Below are positions 8,319 through 17,856 of a stretch of 64,000 nt of DNA, in pieces. The translations under genes and the position numbers were made by a program. Location of the stretch: NCBI GenBank assembly GCA_028687935.1, contig JAQTZE010000004.1:67875-131874 (forward strand). Direction: 5' to 3'. The notes under the pieces were generated by a model that was not told where the DNA came from, searched no databases, and worked only from the letters and a program-made list of their open reading frames with translations. The DNA is from Sulfurimonas sp. (lineage in GTDB: Bacteria > Campylobacterota > Campylobacteria > Campylobacterales > Sulfurimonadaceae). The stretch's first letter is position 1; each line of letters starts with the position of its first letter.

Positions 8319-8978
8319 ATGAGAAAATATGAGACATATAAATGTAACAAATGTGGCAATGAAGTAGAAGTACAAAATGTAGGTGGTGGCACGCTTGTTT
8401 GTTGTGGTGAGCATATGGAATGCATCACCCAAAATCTTACAGCAGTCAATCTTATGAAAGCTTTTGCTGGCGAATCACAGGCTAGAAACAAATATGAATT
8501 TTTTGCAGATGTTGCTTTTAAAGAGGGCTTCCATAGAATCGCGCGCTTTTTACAAGAGGCTGCAAACAACGAAAAGTATCATGCGATGGCGGAGTACAAA
8601 GCGTATAATAAACTTCTCCACGATTTTGAGTTTGACTCTACGGCAAAAAACCTTGTTTATGCGGCCGATGGGGAGCAGTATGAACATGAAATAATGTACC
8701 CTGAATTTGAAGCAATAGCAAAAGAAGAGGGACTCAAAGAAATCGCAAGAATGTTCAAAGCTATAGGCCGTGTCGAAGTTGAGCACGAAAAAGAGTATAG
8801 AGAGCTTCTTGAGGCACTTGAAGCAGAAGGTTTCTTTGAAAGTGATGAGGAAGAAGAGTGGGTGTGTGAAGTGTGTGGACATGTTCATAAAGGTAAAAAA
8901 GCTCCAGGAGCTTGTCCTATTTGTCGTGTAGAGAGTGAATACTTCAAAAAACGCAACAAAGATGTGACTGTAGGCTAA
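8319..8978 (+). CDS. rrc: Desulforubrerythrin (Rrc-type rubrerythrin)
   Basis: A 219-residue protein with three iron modules in order: an N-terminal desulforedoxin-like FeS4 site (YKCNKCGNEVEV ... LVCCGEHM), a rubrerythrin di-iron four-helix domain (AFAGESQARNKYEFFADVA, NNEKYHAMAEY, RVEVEHEKEY), and a C-terminal rubredoxin domain (WVCEVCGHVHKGKKAPGACP). This is the architecture of Campylobacter jejuni Rrc, a cytoplasmic peroxide reductase. All Cys ligands are present (two CxxC pairs in the rubredoxin domain, CxxC plus CC at the N-terminus). It is co-transcribed with the ferritin gene and ends directly at a strong terminator. Confidence 0.94.
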   Translation: MRKYETYKCNKCGNEVEVQNVGGGTLVCCGEHMECITQNLTAVNLMKAFAGESQARNKYEFFADVAFKEGFHRIARFLQEAANNEKYHAMAEYKAYNKLLHDFEFDSTAKNLVYAADGEQYEHEIMYPEFEAIAKEEGLKEIARMFKAIGRVEVEHEKEYRELLEALEAEGFFESDEEEEWVCEVCGHVHKGKKAPGACPICRVESEYFKKRNKDVTVG

Positions 8979-9000
8979 AAAAGTAGACTCTCTACTTTTT
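8978..9000 (+). terminator. Rho-independent terminator after rrc
   Basis: AAAAAGTAGA and TCTACTTTTT form a perfect 10-bp stem with a CTC loop, starting on the last base of the rrc stop codon. The T-run at its 3' side makes a good intrinsic terminator for the ferritin-rrc transcript. Confidence 0.85.
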
Positions 9001-9005
9001 CCTTT

Positions 9006-9029
9006 GCAATGACATAAATTTGTCATTGC
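9006..9029. repeat. REP-like palindrome in the rrc-purL spacer
   Basis: GCAATGACA and TGTCATTGC form a perfect 9-bp stem with a 6-base loop. The right side continues TGTCATTGCGAGTGAAGC, which resembles the widespread bacterial REP-type sequence containing GTCATTGCGAG. It lies after the terminator and before the purL promoter, so it is probably a repeat element rather than part of either gene. The family assignment is from memory. Confidence 0.5.
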
Positions 9030-9108
9030 GAGTGAAGCACGGCGCATCGTAAACGCAGCAAATTTTTCAAACTCTTCCCCACTTTAAAACTTCTTTTACA
9101 AGCTTTTT

Positions 9109-9116
9109 GCTATAAT
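9109..9116 (+). promoter_or_regulatory. Probable purL promoter (-10)
   Basis: TGCTATAAT forms an extended -10 element 33 bases before the purL GTG. No clear -35 box is seen, which is usual for Campylobacterota housekeeping promoters. Confidence 0.55.
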
Positions 9117-9149
9117 CCGCATTTAAAAACCAAATTTTAGGATTCACCT

Positions 9150-11363
9150 GTGAGCCAACAACTTCAAGACATCGAAAAACAACTCTCTAACCATAAATTA
9201 TCTCAAGATGATTATACGCATATCAAACAGATTTTAGGTCGTGAGCCTAATTTAGTAGAGCTAGGTATTTTTTCAGCCATGTGGAGTGAGCACTGTTCAT
9301 ACAAGTCTTCAAAAGTACACTTAAAAGGCTTCCCAGTAAGCGCTCCTTGGGTTATTCAAGGTCCAGGTGAAAACGCAGGTGTTATCGATATCGGTGGTGG
9401 TTATGCGGCTGTATTTAAGATGGAATCACACAATCACCCAAGTTTTATTGAGCCGTACCAAGGTGCTGCAACAGGTGTGGGTGGTATCATGCGTGACGTA
9501 TTTACGATGGGTGCGCGTCCTATTGCAAACTTAAACGCACTGCGTTTTGGAAATGTATTAAATGATGACAAAATCTCTGCACACCAACGTTATTTGGTAC
9601 GTGGTGTTGTTGCTGGAATCGGTGGTTATGGTAACTGTATGGGTGTTCCTACTATCGGTGGTGAAACAAGTTTTGATGAGTGTTACAATGGAAATATCCT
9701 TGTAAACGCATTTACTTTGGGTCTTGCAAAATCAGATGAAATCTTCTACGGTCGTGCGGATGGTATCGGCAATCCAGTAATGTACGTAGGTGCAAAAACT
9801 GGTCGTGATGGACTTGGTGGAGCGGTCATGAGCTCTGATAGTTTTACCGAAGAGTCAAAATCTTTGCGTCCAACTGTTCAAGTTGGGGATCCGTTTACGG
9901 AAAAACTTTTGCTTGAAGCGTGTCTTGAACTTTTCAAAACGGATTATGTTGTCGGTATCCAAGATATGGGAGCAGCAGGTCTTACCTCTTCATCTTTTGA
10001 GATGGCTGGACGCTCAGGTAGCGGTATGATCATGCACCTTGACAAAGTTCCTGCGCGTGAGCAAGGAATGACTCCATATGACTTTATGCTCTCAGAGTCT
10101 CAAGAACGTATGCTTTTATGTGCAAAAAAAGGTTCAGAGCAGGCGATCATCGATATCTTTGAAAAATGGGATCTTGATGCTGCTGTGATCGGTGAAGTTA
10201 CAGCGACTGGAAATATGGAACTATTCTGGCACGGAGATAAAGTGGCTGAAGTGCCTGTAAACCCTGTAAGTGAAGAAGCACCTGAGCTTAATCGCCCTAT
10301 GACTCGTCCAGCGTACCTTGACAAAATCGCTCACGTGACTATCAATGATTTTGACAAAGTTTCAAATCAGACTGCGTTTGAGACACTTACAAAGTCTATG
10401 GAAGTTGTAGATAAAGCGTGGATATATACGCAATACGACTCTATGGTGCAAACAAATACAATCAAAAAAGGCGGGATGCTTGACGCGTCTGTTATCCGTA
10501 TCAAAGAAAACGGAAAAGCGCTTGCAATGTCTGCTGATTGTAATGTTCGTTATTGCTACATCGACCCTATGGGCGGCGGTGCTGCGGCTGTTATCGAGTC
10601 AGGCCGTAATGTTGCGATGAGTGGTGCGCGTCCACTTGCTATTACAGATTGTCTAAACTTCGGAAATCCAGAAAATCCTGAAGTTATGTGGCAGTTTGGA
10701 CAAAGCTGTCTTGGTATCAAAGAGGCGTGTGCAGAGCTCACAACCCCGGTTATCGGTGGGAATGTTTCACTTTATAATGAAACAAACGGCGTTTCTGTTT
10801 TCCCAACACCTTCTATCGCAACTGTGGGTGTAAATGACGATCAAAACAATGTGCTCATGTCTAGTTTCCAAAACGCAGGCAATGTTTTGTACCTTGTAGG
10901 CGAGTCAAAATCTGAGTTCGGTGGTTCTTTATATATGAAAGAGATCTGTCATACAGTTGCAGGAATACTTCCAGAGATTGACTACAAAAAAGAGCTTGCT
11001 CTTTGGGACTTAGTCATCGAAGCAAACAAGAAAAATCTACTTGAATGTGCAAAAGATGCAAGCAGCGGCGGTGTGGCTATTGCTTTAGCTAAAATGGCTG
11101 CGACTTCAGGTCTTGGCTGTGATGCAAACATGAATGTTTCAGATGCAAGAGATATCTTCGCAGAGAGCATGAGCCGCGCTATCATCGAAGTCAAACCTGA
11201 GAACTGCGCTGCGTTTGAAGCGATGCTTGGTGATTTGGTATGTGAGCAAATCGGAACAGTTGGTGGAGATTTAATCAAAGTGAATGATGTTACTATGAGT
11301 ATGACTCAGCTACAAGACAACTACTTCAATACTTTCCAAAGAGTTATCGAGAGAGATTTATAA
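9150..11363 (+). CDS. purL: Phosphoribosylformylglycinamidine synthase subunit II
   Basis: A 737-residue small-type PurL that uses ATP and ammonia (from PurQ, with PurS) to make FGAM in purine synthesis. The N-terminal motif [18 protein letters not shown] and the ATP/metal motif [20 protein letters not shown] are intact, and two AIRS-type halves are recognisable ([10 protein letters not shown]; later [12 protein letters not shown]). It starts with GTG at 9150 after TTAGGA. The small type requires separate purS and purQ genes, which are not in the window. purH is nearby but separated by pfkA and an MFS gene. It contains seven copies of the dispersed AAACGCA word in mixed orientation and frame. 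Confidence 0.97.
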   Translation: MSQQLQDIEKQLSNHKLSQDDYTHIKQILGREPNLVELGIFSAMWSEHCSYKSSKVHLKGFPVSAPWVIQGPGENAGVIDIGGGYAAVFKMESHNHPSFIEPYQGAATGVGGIMRDVFTMGARPIANLNALRFGNVLNDDKISAHQRYLVRGVVAGIGGYGNCMGVPTIGGETSFDECYNGNILVNAFTLGLAKSDEIFYGRADGIGNPVMYVGAKTGRDGLGGAVMSSDSFTEESKSLRPTVQVGDPFTEKLLLEACLELFKTDYVVGIQDMGAAGLTSSSFEMAGRSGSGMIMHLDKVPAREQGMTPYDFMLSESQERMLLCAKKGSEQAIIDIFEKWDLDAAVIGEVTATGNMELFWHGDKVAEVPVNPVSEEAPELNRPMTRPAYLDKIAHVTINDFDKVSNQTAFETLTKSMEVVDKAWIYTQYDSMVQTNTIKKGGMLDASVIRIKENGKALAMSADCNVRYCYIDPMGGGAAAVIESGRNVAMSGARPLAITDCLNFGNPENPEVMWQFGQSCLGIKEACAELTTPVIGGNVSLYNETNGVSVFPTPSIATVGVNDDQNNVLMSSFQNAGNVLYLVGESKSEFGGSLYMKEICHTVAGILPEIDYKKELALWDLVIEANKKNLLECAKDASSGGVAIALAKMAATSGLGCDANMNVSDARDIFAESMSRAIIEVKPENCAAFEAMLGDLVCEQIGTVGGDLIKVNDVTMSMTQLQDNYFNTFQRVIERDL

Positions 11364-11794
11364 GTTTATTTTTTCTTCATACTTTTTACGTCGCCAAAAA
11401 GTAAGCAAAAAGCTCTTGCAACGGCTTCGAGCCCGACTTCGTCGGGTTCCCAAAAAACACCAAATAAATCCCTAAAAATTCAAAACTCACTTCGTTCAAA
11501 CAGTTGAATTTTCTTACCGGACTTTATTTGGTGTTTTTTAACTCTGCAGATGTTGCAATTTCTTAAGAAACTTTGTTGTCCATGTGTGTCGCTTTGGATT
11601 TTAGTCTTTTTGACTAAGTGAAGTCGTTAAGAAAATGCAACTGTTTGAGGCTTTAGCCGAGTTTTGCATTTTTAGACGTAGCGACCGAAAAAAGGCGTAA
11701 AAAAATCCAACTTCTGACACGATTTTTGGTTACTTTTGTAAAAAAGTGACATGAAAGAAGAGAATAAAAACTCTTTCATCACGAGAGCCTTAGT
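11364..11794. repeat. 430-bp gene-free spacer made of nested palindromes
   Basis: I found no credible gene here; all frames are broken. Several inverted repeats are visible. ACTTTTT/AAAAAGT lies at 11381-11402. CCCGAC-ttc-GTCGGG lies at 11432-11446. AAAAAACACCAAATAAA (11452-11468) pairs perfectly over 17 bp with 11523-11539, enclosing AAAATTCAA/TTGAATTTT (11475-11483, 11504-11512). ACTTTT-gtaa-AAAAGT lies at 11732-11747, and ATGAAAGA/TCTTTCAT at 11751-11779. Similar ACTTTT/AAAAGT hairpins bracket both ends, suggesting one mobile or repeated intergenic element between the convergent purL and pfkA. One hairpin may also terminate purL. Confidence 0.7.
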
Positions 11795-12754
11795 TTATAC
11801 ATTTGCTAAACAAGATAAAAGTTCAGGATCAAGCTCTTTGCGTTTACCTACGACTTCATCGATACTTCGGAGTTCAAAACCGCTTTTCGCGTAGCAGATG
11901 ATGCTCTCTTCTCTTTCGTTTAAAAGTGCGTTTATTGCATGATTGACAAATTTATATGCCATGAGTCTGTCGTATATCGTAGGATTACCGCCACGTTGGA
12001 TATGTCCGAGAACGCTTACTCTGGACTCGATACCGATAGTATCTTCAAACCAGTTTGCAATTTCTTGCGAGTCTTGTTTGATACCCTCTGAAACCACTGC
12101 AATGAAGTATCTTCTGCCATTTTTTATCTGCGTTTTAAACTGCTCTTCATGGATGCTCAAATCATAATCTACTTCTGGAATAAGGCATAACTCCGCTCCT
12201 GAAGTAAGCGAGGAGACAAGGGCAAGGTAACCGCAGTCGCGTCCCATAGTTTCGATAACAAAAGCGCGTCTAAAAGATGATGCCGTATCACGGATAGAGT
12301 CAATTGAGACTTTGATGATATTGAGCGCAGTATCGACACCAAGACAGTAGTCGGTTCCATTGATATCATTGTCAATAGTTGAGGGAATACCACAAAATTT
12401 TATCTTGTGTTCTTGATAAAATGCATGGAGCCCACGAAACGAACCATCACCTCCAAGAACAACAAGCATATCGATACCAAGTGCATCAAGATTTGCTTTT
12501 GCAACTGCTCTAAACTCGCTTTGCATAAAACGTTTTGATCTCGCAGAACCTATCTTTGTGCCACCACGAATGATGATGCCTGAGACATCTTCATAACTAG
12601 CTTTGACTATGTTGTTGTCAATCAGACCTTCATATCCATCGTAAACAAAATAGGGTGTTAAACCTTTTTGAAGTGTGTACTCCACAAAGTGTTTGAGTGC
12701 TGGATTCATACCAGAAACATCTCCGCCAGAACATAAAATAGCTATATTTTTCAT
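11795..12754 (-). CDS. pfkA: ATP-dependent 6-phosphofructokinase
   Basis: A 319-residue bacterial PfkA, converting fructose 6-phosphate to fructose 1,6-bisphosphate. The phosphate-binding loop GGDVSGMNPAL, the GGDGSFRG motif (Gly rather than the Asp typical of PPi-dependent enzymes, so ATP is the likely donor) and the catalytic PSTIDNDINGTD loop are present. MGRDCGYLAL and HIQRGGNPT complete the active site. Campylobacter and Helicobacter lack this enzyme; its presence suggests a functional upper glycolytic route, perhaps for storage glycogen, in a free-living relative. The end faces the palindrome-rich spacer, and it is transcribed alone, divergent from the MFS gene. Confidence 0.95.
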   Translation of the reverse strand: MKNIAILCSGGDVSGMNPALKHFVEYTLQKGLTPYFVYDGYEGLIDNNIVKASYEDVSGIIIRGGTKIGSARSKRFMQSEFRAVAKANLDALGIDMLVVLGGDGSFRGLHAFYQEHKIKFCGIPSTIDNDINGTDYCLGVDTALNIIKVSIDSIRDTASSFRRAFVIETMGRDCGYLALVSSLTSGAELCLIPEVDYDLSIHEEQFKTQIKNGRRYFIAVVSEGIKQDSQEIANWFEDTIGIESRVSVLGHIQRGGNPTIYDRLMAYKFVNHAINALLNEREESIICYAKSGFELRSIDEVVGKRKELDPELLSCLANV

Positions 12755-12815
12755 GAAATCTCTTTTTTAATATATATCTGCCAATTATATAATAAAAAAA
12801 TTGATAGGATAGCAG

Positions 12816-13991
12816 ATGCTAAAAACAATAGATAAAAATGTAATCATGCTCGGATTTGTAAGTTTTTTTACTGATATGGCGTCGGCTATGGTCACTCCAT
12901 TGTTGCCGATTTTTGTCGTTACAATACTGCATGAAGGCATGGATAAACTTGGAATCATTATAGCGATTTCTACGTTTGTATCTTATGCGCTGCGTTTGGT
13001 CTCCGGTTATATTTCAGATAGATATGGGATAGTCAAGCCGCTTGTTGTTGGCGGTTATTTCATCTCAGCGCTGAGTAAGCCGCTTATAGGATTTTCACAG
13101 ACATATAAAAGTATCGCACTCTTAAACGCAATGGAGCGTTTTGGTAAAGGCACGCGCTCGGCACCAAAAGATTTGATGATCTCTTCTTACAGCAAAGAAA
13201 ATGCAGCGGGAAAGACTTTTGGATTTCACAAGACAATGGATATTGCGGGAGAACTTTTTGGAACTATTCTCCTTTTTGTTGCGCTCTATACTTTTGGCCA
13301 AACTGAAGAAGTGATAAGAAATATTTTTTATTTCACACTTTTTCCTGGGATAGTGAGTGTGATACTTGTGACTTTTTTTGTAAAAGATATACCAAAACGC
13401 AAGATGAGGGAATCAGGCGCACTAAAAATAAGTGCGAATGACAAAGAAGTATTGAAGTCACTTGCGTTTTATTTTTTGTTTATATTTTTTATCTTTAGCA
13501 GTGCTTTTTATACGATGCAGGCCAAAGAGTTAGGAATTTCTACTATGATGATTCCGCTTTTGTTTGTTGTCTCTGCGTTTATGCAAACACTTAGTAGCTA
13601 CTCTCTTGGAAAACTTGTCGATAAGATCGGAGCAGAGTATATCATGGCTTTTGCTTATCTCTGCGGTGTTGTCTCGCAGCTGTTTCTATATCTGCAAAAT
13701 GAACTCTTTACTTGGCTTGCCTTTGCGTTTTTAGGTCTTTTTACTGTGGCATCCCTAAACGCAACGCGTTCGCTCATCTCACAAAAAGCAGACAATAAAG
13801 GAACTCTGTATGGCCTCTTTTATTCAGGTGTGGCAATATTTGGAGCATTAGGAGCACTTTTGTCGGGATATATCTGGCATGGATTTGGTATGGATACTAC
13901 GCTTATTTATGCGTTTATCGGGACAAGCATCGTCACACTGCTCTTTTTTCATCAATACATAATCTCTTTTAGGCTAAAATTGCGTCAATAA
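12816..13991 (+). CDS. Major facilitator superfamily transporter
   Basis: A 391-residue protein with about 11-12 hydrophobic helices in two halves. MFS features include the loop [18 protein letters not shown] (the motif A region after helix 2) and the similar [15 protein letters not shown] in the second half. [15 protein letters not shown] after helix 4 is typical of a drug/metabolite exporter-like branch of MFS. The substrate cannot be predicted. It diverges from pfkA and is followed by purH after 28 bases, so it may share its transcript with purH, though I see no functional link. Confidence 0.88.
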   Translation: MLKTIDKNVIMLGFVSFFTDMASAMVTPLLPIFVVTILHEGMDKLGIIIAISTFVSYALRLVSGYISDRYGIVKPLVVGGYFISALSKPLIGFSQTYKSIALLNAMERFGKGTRSAPKDLMISSYSKENAAGKTFGFHKTMDIAGELFGTILLFVALYTFGQTEEVIRNIFYFTLFPGIVSVILVTFFVKDIPKRKMRESGALKISANDKEVLKSLAFYFLFIFFIFSSAFYTMQAKELGISTMMIPLLFVVSAFMQTLSSYSLGKLVDKIGAEYIMAFAYLCGVVSQLFLYLQNELFTWLAFAFLGLFTVASLNATRSLISQKADNKGTLYGLFYSGVAIFGALGALLSGYIWHGFGMDTTLIYAFIGTSIVTLLFFHQYIISFRLKLRQ

Positions 13992-14019
13992 TTTACAAAT
14001 TGTTTTGTTAAGGAATAGT

Positions 14020-15555
14020 ATGAAAAGAGCGTTGGTAAGTGTTAGCGATAAAGAAGGTGTAGTCGAGTTTTGTTCGTCTTTGGTAAAGAACGGTTTTGAG
14101 ATCATCTCAACTGGTGGAACGTATAAAAAGTTGGTTGAAGCGGGGATTAAAGCTATTGAGATCGACGAAGTTACAAAATTTCCTGAATGTTTTGAAGGAC
14201 GTGTAAAAACGCTGAATCCTTATGTGCACGGCGGAATCTTACATAGACGTGACAAACAGTCACACTTGGATCAGGCAAAAGAACTTGGTGTTGAAGCTAT
14301 AGACTTAGTATGTGTCAATCTGTATCCTTTTAAAGAGACGATAGAAAAAACAGATGACTTTGATGACATTATTGAGAATATCGACATCGGCGGACCTGCA
14401 ATGGTGCGCTCAGCTGCGAAAAACTTTGACTCTGTGATGATCGTTACAGACGTAAGTGATTATGCTGTGGTCATTGATGCGATCGAAAATGAGAAAAACA
14501 CGAGAGATTTCCGTCTTGGCCTTATGATAAAAGCGTATGAGCACACAGCAGCATACGACTCGATGATAGCAAACTACATGAACAGCCGTTTCAACGGTGG
14601 TTTTGGTGCAAAACAGTTCGTGGTCGGAAACAAAGTGATGGATACGCGTTATGGTGAAAATCCTCATCAAAAAGGTGCTTTGTACGAGTTTGACAAACAC
14701 TACTCAAACAACTTCAAAACACTCAAAGGCGAAGCAAGTTTTAACAACCTAAACGACCTAAGCGGCGCTGTGAAAATCGCTTCTGCGTTTGGAGATCAAA
14801 ACGCAGTCTGTATCACAAAGCATGGAAATCCTTGTGGCTTTGCTATCAAAGATACACTCCTTGAAGCGTATGTTGAAGCACTCAAATGTGACCCTGTCTC
14901 TGCGTTTGGCGGTGTTGTTGCAGTAAACGGTGTTGTGACAAAAGAGCTCGCAGAGAAGATGAATGAGATATTCTTAGAAGTGATCATTGCAGGACGCATC
15001 ACAGAAGAAGCACAAGAAGTTTTCGCAAGTAAAAAGCGTATCAAACTCTTTGAAATGGGAAGCGATAAGCTTGTTCTTGCATCAGATGCAAAAGATTTCA
15101 AACACATTGACGGCGGATTTGTCTTCCAAGACGCTGATAAAGTTGGCGAAGATGAAGTGAAAAACGCAAAGCTTATGACAAGCAAAGCGGCAACGACGCA
15201 AGAGATGAAAGATATGGAGATAGCATATAAAGTTGCTTCTCTCACTAAATCAAACTGTGTCGTTTATGTCAAAAACTCTGCAATGGTAGCTGTCGGTATG
15301 GGTATGACTTCTCGTGTCGATGCCAGCCAATGTGCGCTCAAAAAAGCAAAAGAGATGGGTCTTGATGTGACAGGTGCAGCTTTAGCAAGTGAAGCATTTT
15401 TCCCGTTCCGTGACTCTATCGATGCAGCTGCAGCAGCAGGTGTAAAATCTGTAATCGAACCAGGTGGCAGTATCAGAGATGAAGAGATCATTGAAGCGGC
15501 GAATGAATTTGGGATGAGTCTCTACTTCTCAGAAGTGCGCCACTTCCTACACTAA
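14020..15555 (+). CDS. purH: Bifunctional AICAR transformylase / IMP cyclohydrolase
   Basis: 511 residues from ATG 14020, which follows AAGGAA; the track's TTG at 14005 is too early. The N-terminal MGS-like domain ([42 protein letters not shown]) closes FAICAR to IMP. The C-terminal domain transfers the formyl group, with the catalytic Lys-His in [13 protein letters not shown]. Together these are the last two steps of de novo IMP synthesis in the cytoplasm. PurL upstream catalyses an earlier step. Length and motifs are normal for the family. Confidence 0.97.
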   Translation: MKRALVSVSDKEGVVEFCSSLVKNGFEIISTGGTYKKLVEAGIKAIEIDEVTKFPECFEGRVKTLNPYVHGGILHRRDKQSHLDQAKELGVEAIDLVCVNLYPFKETIEKTDDFDDIIENIDIGGPAMVRSAAKNFDSVMIVTDVSDYAVVIDAIENEKNTRDFRLGLMIKAYEHTAAYDSMIANYMNSRFNGGFGAKQFVVGNKVMDTRYGENPHQKGALYEFDKHYSNNFKTLKGEASFNNLNDLSGAVKIASAFGDQNAVCITKHGNPCGFAIKDTLLEAYVEALKCDPVSAFGGVVAVNGVVTKELAEKMNEIFLEVIIAGRITEEAQEVFASKKRIKLFEMGSDKLVLASDAKDFKHIDGGFVFQDADKVGEDEVKNAKLMTSKAATTQEMKDMEIAYKVASLTKSNCVVYVKNSAMVAVGMGMTSRVDASQCALKKAKEMGLDVTGAALASEAFFPFRDSIDAAAAAGVKSVIEPGGSIRDEEIIEAANEFGMSLYFSEVRHFLH

Positions 15556-15574
15556 AATTAAATAAAAATCAAAA

Positions 15575-15760
15575 TAGCGACGCAACTTCTGCGTTGCTAC
15601 ACTCGTCACGTACAAAAGTACGCTTCCTCATTATGCGCCTTGAATTTACATCACTCTTTTGATTTTGGTGGGTTTGAGGGTGAACGTAACTTCTGTGTGT
15701 ATTGCTTCAGCGCATCATGCAACTGCATCACTCTTTTTATTTTAGAATAATTAGAGTAGC
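15575..15760. repeat. Tandem degenerate hairpin repeat between purH and the M29-like gene
   Basis: Three parts are visible in this short convergent spacer. TAGCGACGCA/TGCGTTGCTA (15575-15599) is a 10-bp stem with one G-T pair. CGTAC-aaaa-GTACG (15609-15622) is a perfect small hairpin. About 90-100 bases on, a weaker copy of the same text follows (GTAACTTCTGTGTGT against GCAACTTCTGCGTTG), and each copy ends in CATCACTCTTTT. This looks like a decayed tandem duplication of a REP-like element; it may also terminate purH. Confidence 0.55.
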
Positions 15761-15774
15761 AACAGCACTTGCGT

Positions 15775-16818
15775 TTAAACTATCCAGCTTCCTTCTTCAA
15801 AAACCACTTCATCTCCGAGCGTGACTCTGTCGGTATCGACGAAAACATCCACATGATACAAACCATCACTGCGTTTAAAGCCGGGTTTGCCATAAGTGCC
15901 GTGTTTTGCACCGAGTGAGACGTGAACACCGCACATGCGCTCATACGTTCCAGTGTCAGCTACAGTGCGGGTTTTGCTAAAGGCGCGATTGAGTCCGAAG
16001 CCCAGCTCCCGTATCCAAACGACACCTCCTTCATCCCTGCGTATAAGTGAGAGAATATGCTCAAACTCAGGTGTAGAGTTTTCGCACGCCACTACTTGTC
16101 CCTCTTCGATGATAAGGGTGATAGGGATTTCTGGTGTGTTGATTTTGTATGTCACATCACCAAAACAAAAAATCTTCAGGCGTCCATGAACAGCTCGCAG
16201 ATCTTGTGCTTCTGTAAAGACCTCACCAAGTGGAAACTGACCTCCCATATTGGTCATTCCGGTGTAGTCTCCGATATTGAGTTTGGCAGACTCAAACGCA
16301 GAACCATAGTGTAAGCGCTCGCCAGCACTCTCAATTATTCCAAAAGGAGCAGCATCGATTTTTGCTTTGAGGGCACGACCGACACCGCGATAATATTCGG
16401 CATCATAGGCAAGTGAATCAACATATATAGGCGCTTCTTCCTCAGACATGCGGCTGAGATGTGGGTGCTCGATGACTTTGATACTGCGTTTGAAAAGCTC
16501 AACACGTATGCGAAAGGCATCAAGGCGAAAATTTGTGGACTGGATAAGAGCCACAAAATCAGATGGCTCAAGCGCATCGAGGGTTTGGCGTATCTCTAGA
16601 GGAGGAAGTTCGTTAAAGTCGATAAAAATTGCATCAGGGAGGGCAAGTCTGTATGCGTGTTCTAAAATATTTGAGAGCAGACAGCCTCTGTCATAAACAA
16701 CAATAGCTTTTTCGTTTTCTCTATGATGAAACGCAAGATGTAAAATATCTCTCAAATAATGCGAAGCTCTCTTAGCCAGCGTTTCAAGCTCGATTGAAGC
16801 TGTTGCGTTTACGTTCAT
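15775..16818 (-). CDS. M29-like (thermophilic) aminopeptidase family protein
   Basis: A 347-residue protein. The C-terminal half resembles M29 metallo-aminopeptidases: TGMTNMGGQFPLGEVFTEAQ parallels the family's glutamate motif (NxPxGEVFT), and RELGFGLNRA plus SLGAKHGTYGKPG ... GLYHVDVFV give the later Glu, His and Asp metal-binding positions. The N-terminal half is less conserved (YDRGCLLSNILEHAYR). It probably cleaves N-terminal residues from peptides in the cytoplasm, but related proteins are often annotated only as leucyl aminopeptidase-like and activity is unproven. It is monocistronic, with a TATAAT-like box on the minus strand about 35 bases upstream. Confidence 0.78.
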   Translation of the reverse strand: MNVNATASIELETLAKRASHYLRDILHLAFHHRENEKAIVVYDRGCLLSNILEHAYRLALPDAIFIDFNELPPLEIRQTLDALEPSDFVALIQSTNFRLDAFRIRVELFKRSIKVIEHPHLSRMSEEEAPIYVDSLAYDAEYYRGVGRALKAKIDAAPFGIIESAGERLHYGSAFESAKLNIGDYTGMTNMGGQFPLGEVFTEAQDLRAVHGRLKIFCFGDVTYKINTPEIPITLIIEEGQVVACENSTPEFEHILSLIRRDEGGVVWIRELGFGLNRAFSKTRTVADTGTYERMCGVHVSLGAKHGTYGKPGFKRSDGLYHVDVFVDTDRVTLGDEVVFEEGSWIV

Positions 16819-16894
16819 TACATAGTTCCTAGGGTAAATTTAAGAGTGAATTATAGCAAAGTAGCGCTGAAAAATGAAGAGGAAACGGAGCAAA

Positions 16895-16915
16895 CTTGAT
16901 TGACATCCACTCAAC
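16895..16915. promoter_or_regulatory. HspR operator (HAIR-like inverted repeat)
   Basis: CTTGATT-N7-ACTCAAC matches the HAIR consensus CTTGAGT-N7-ACTCAAG at 12 of 14 arm positions with exact spacing. It overlaps the -35 box of the cbpA-hspR promoter, so HspR bound here should block RNA polymerase and autoregulate its own operon. Confidence 0.85.
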
Positions 16916-16929
16916 TCTTGTGATATAAT
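16900..16929 (+). promoter_or_regulatory. cbpA-hspR promoter
   Basis: TTGACA (16900-16905) and TATAAT (16924-16929) are separated by 18 bases, an almost perfect housekeeping promoter, 40 bases before the cbpA ATG. The strong consensus suits a promoter held down by a repressor. Confidence 0.85.
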
Positions 16930-16969
16930 CCTACTTAAACAATAAGAATACAATTTTTAGGAAACTTGC

Positions 16970-17845
16970 ATGAGCAAATCATTATATAAAACACTTGAAA
17001 TATCAGAAAACGCAAATGAAGCAGAGATAAAAAAAGCCTACCGTAAGCTTGCGCGCCAATATCACCCAGATATCAACAAAGAAGCGGGTGCAGAGGATAA
17101 GTTTAAAGAGATAAACGCAGCGTATGAAATACTCAGCGACAAAGATAAAAAAGCACAGTACGATAGAGCAGGGGACGGCATGTTTGGCGGACAAAACTTC
17201 CATGATTTTTCACGTTCTCATGCAGGTGGCAATGCGGATTTGGATGAAATCCTTAGAAGTATGTTCTCAGGCGGTGGCGGCGGCTTCGGCGGTGGTTTTG
17301 GTGGAGGCGGCGGCTTTGGCGGCGGTTTTGCACAGCAAGAACCAAACCTTGATATCGAGAGTAGTGTGACGATTCCTTTTGTGGTTTCTATTCTTGGCGG
17401 TTCACACTCGGTTTCTGTCAATGGTGAGCGTTTTGATATCAAGATACCTGCAGGTGTGAAAAACGGCGAGAAGATGCGTGTAAAAGGCAAAGGTCATGCT
17501 CAGGGCGGCCGTGCTGGCGATCTCTTTTTGAAGATCAATGTTGCTTCGAGTTCTGAGTATGAGCGAGAAGAAAATGATCTTGTCAAGAACTTTGATGTGC
17601 CTTTGTATGCAGCACTTTTTGGAGAGAAGATCTCTATCGAGACTCTCGATAAAGAGATAAAACTCAAAATCCCTCAAAACACAAAAAATGGACAGAGATT
17701 CCGTGTCAAAGAGATGGGTGCGATGGATAGAAAGACAAAAATTCGTGGTGACTTGTATCTACGCGCAAATATTGTCTTGCCAAATGTGGATGAGCTTGAT
17801 GAAAAACTCGTTGAGATCATGAAAGAAAAACTGCCTCAGGCGTAG
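16970..17845 (+). CDS. cbpA: DnaJ-class co-chaperone CbpA
   Basis: A 291-residue type II J-protein. Residues 1-70 form the J domain with the essential HPD in ARQYHPDINKEAG, which stimulates DnaK ATPase. A very Gly/Phe-rich linker follows (GGGGGFGGGFGGGGGFGGGF), then the two beta-barrel substrate-binding domains. The zinc-finger repeats of true DnaJ are absent. A full DnaJ is expected elsewhere. The gene starts the operon with hspR (11-base gap) and is controlled by the HAIR element, as in Helicobacter and Campylobacter. Confidence 0.95.
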   Translation: MSKSLYKTLEISENANEAEIKKAYRKLARQYHPDINKEAGAEDKFKEINAAYEILSDKDKKAQYDRAGDGMFGGQNFHDFSRSHAGGNADLDEILRSMFSGGGGGFGGGFGGGGGFGGGFAQQEPNLDIESSVTIPFVVSILGGSHSVSVNGERFDIKIPAGVKNGEKMRVKGKGHAQGGRAGDLFLKINVASSSEYEREENDLVKNFDVPLYAALFGEKISIETLDKEIKLKIPQNTKNGQRFRVKEMGAMDRKTKIRGDLYLRANIVLPNVDELDEKLVEIMKEKLPQA

Positions 17846-17856
17846 AAGGAGAAGAT

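Noticed and set aside
11364-11794. Remnant protein-coding gene in the purL-pfkA spacer
   Set aside because: All frames carry frequent stops and the dominant structure is palindromic, so a repeat element explains it better.
17218-17490. Minus-strand ORF rich in Pro (PPPKPPPPP)
   Set aside because: It is the antisense shadow of the Gly/Phe-rich linker of cbpA.
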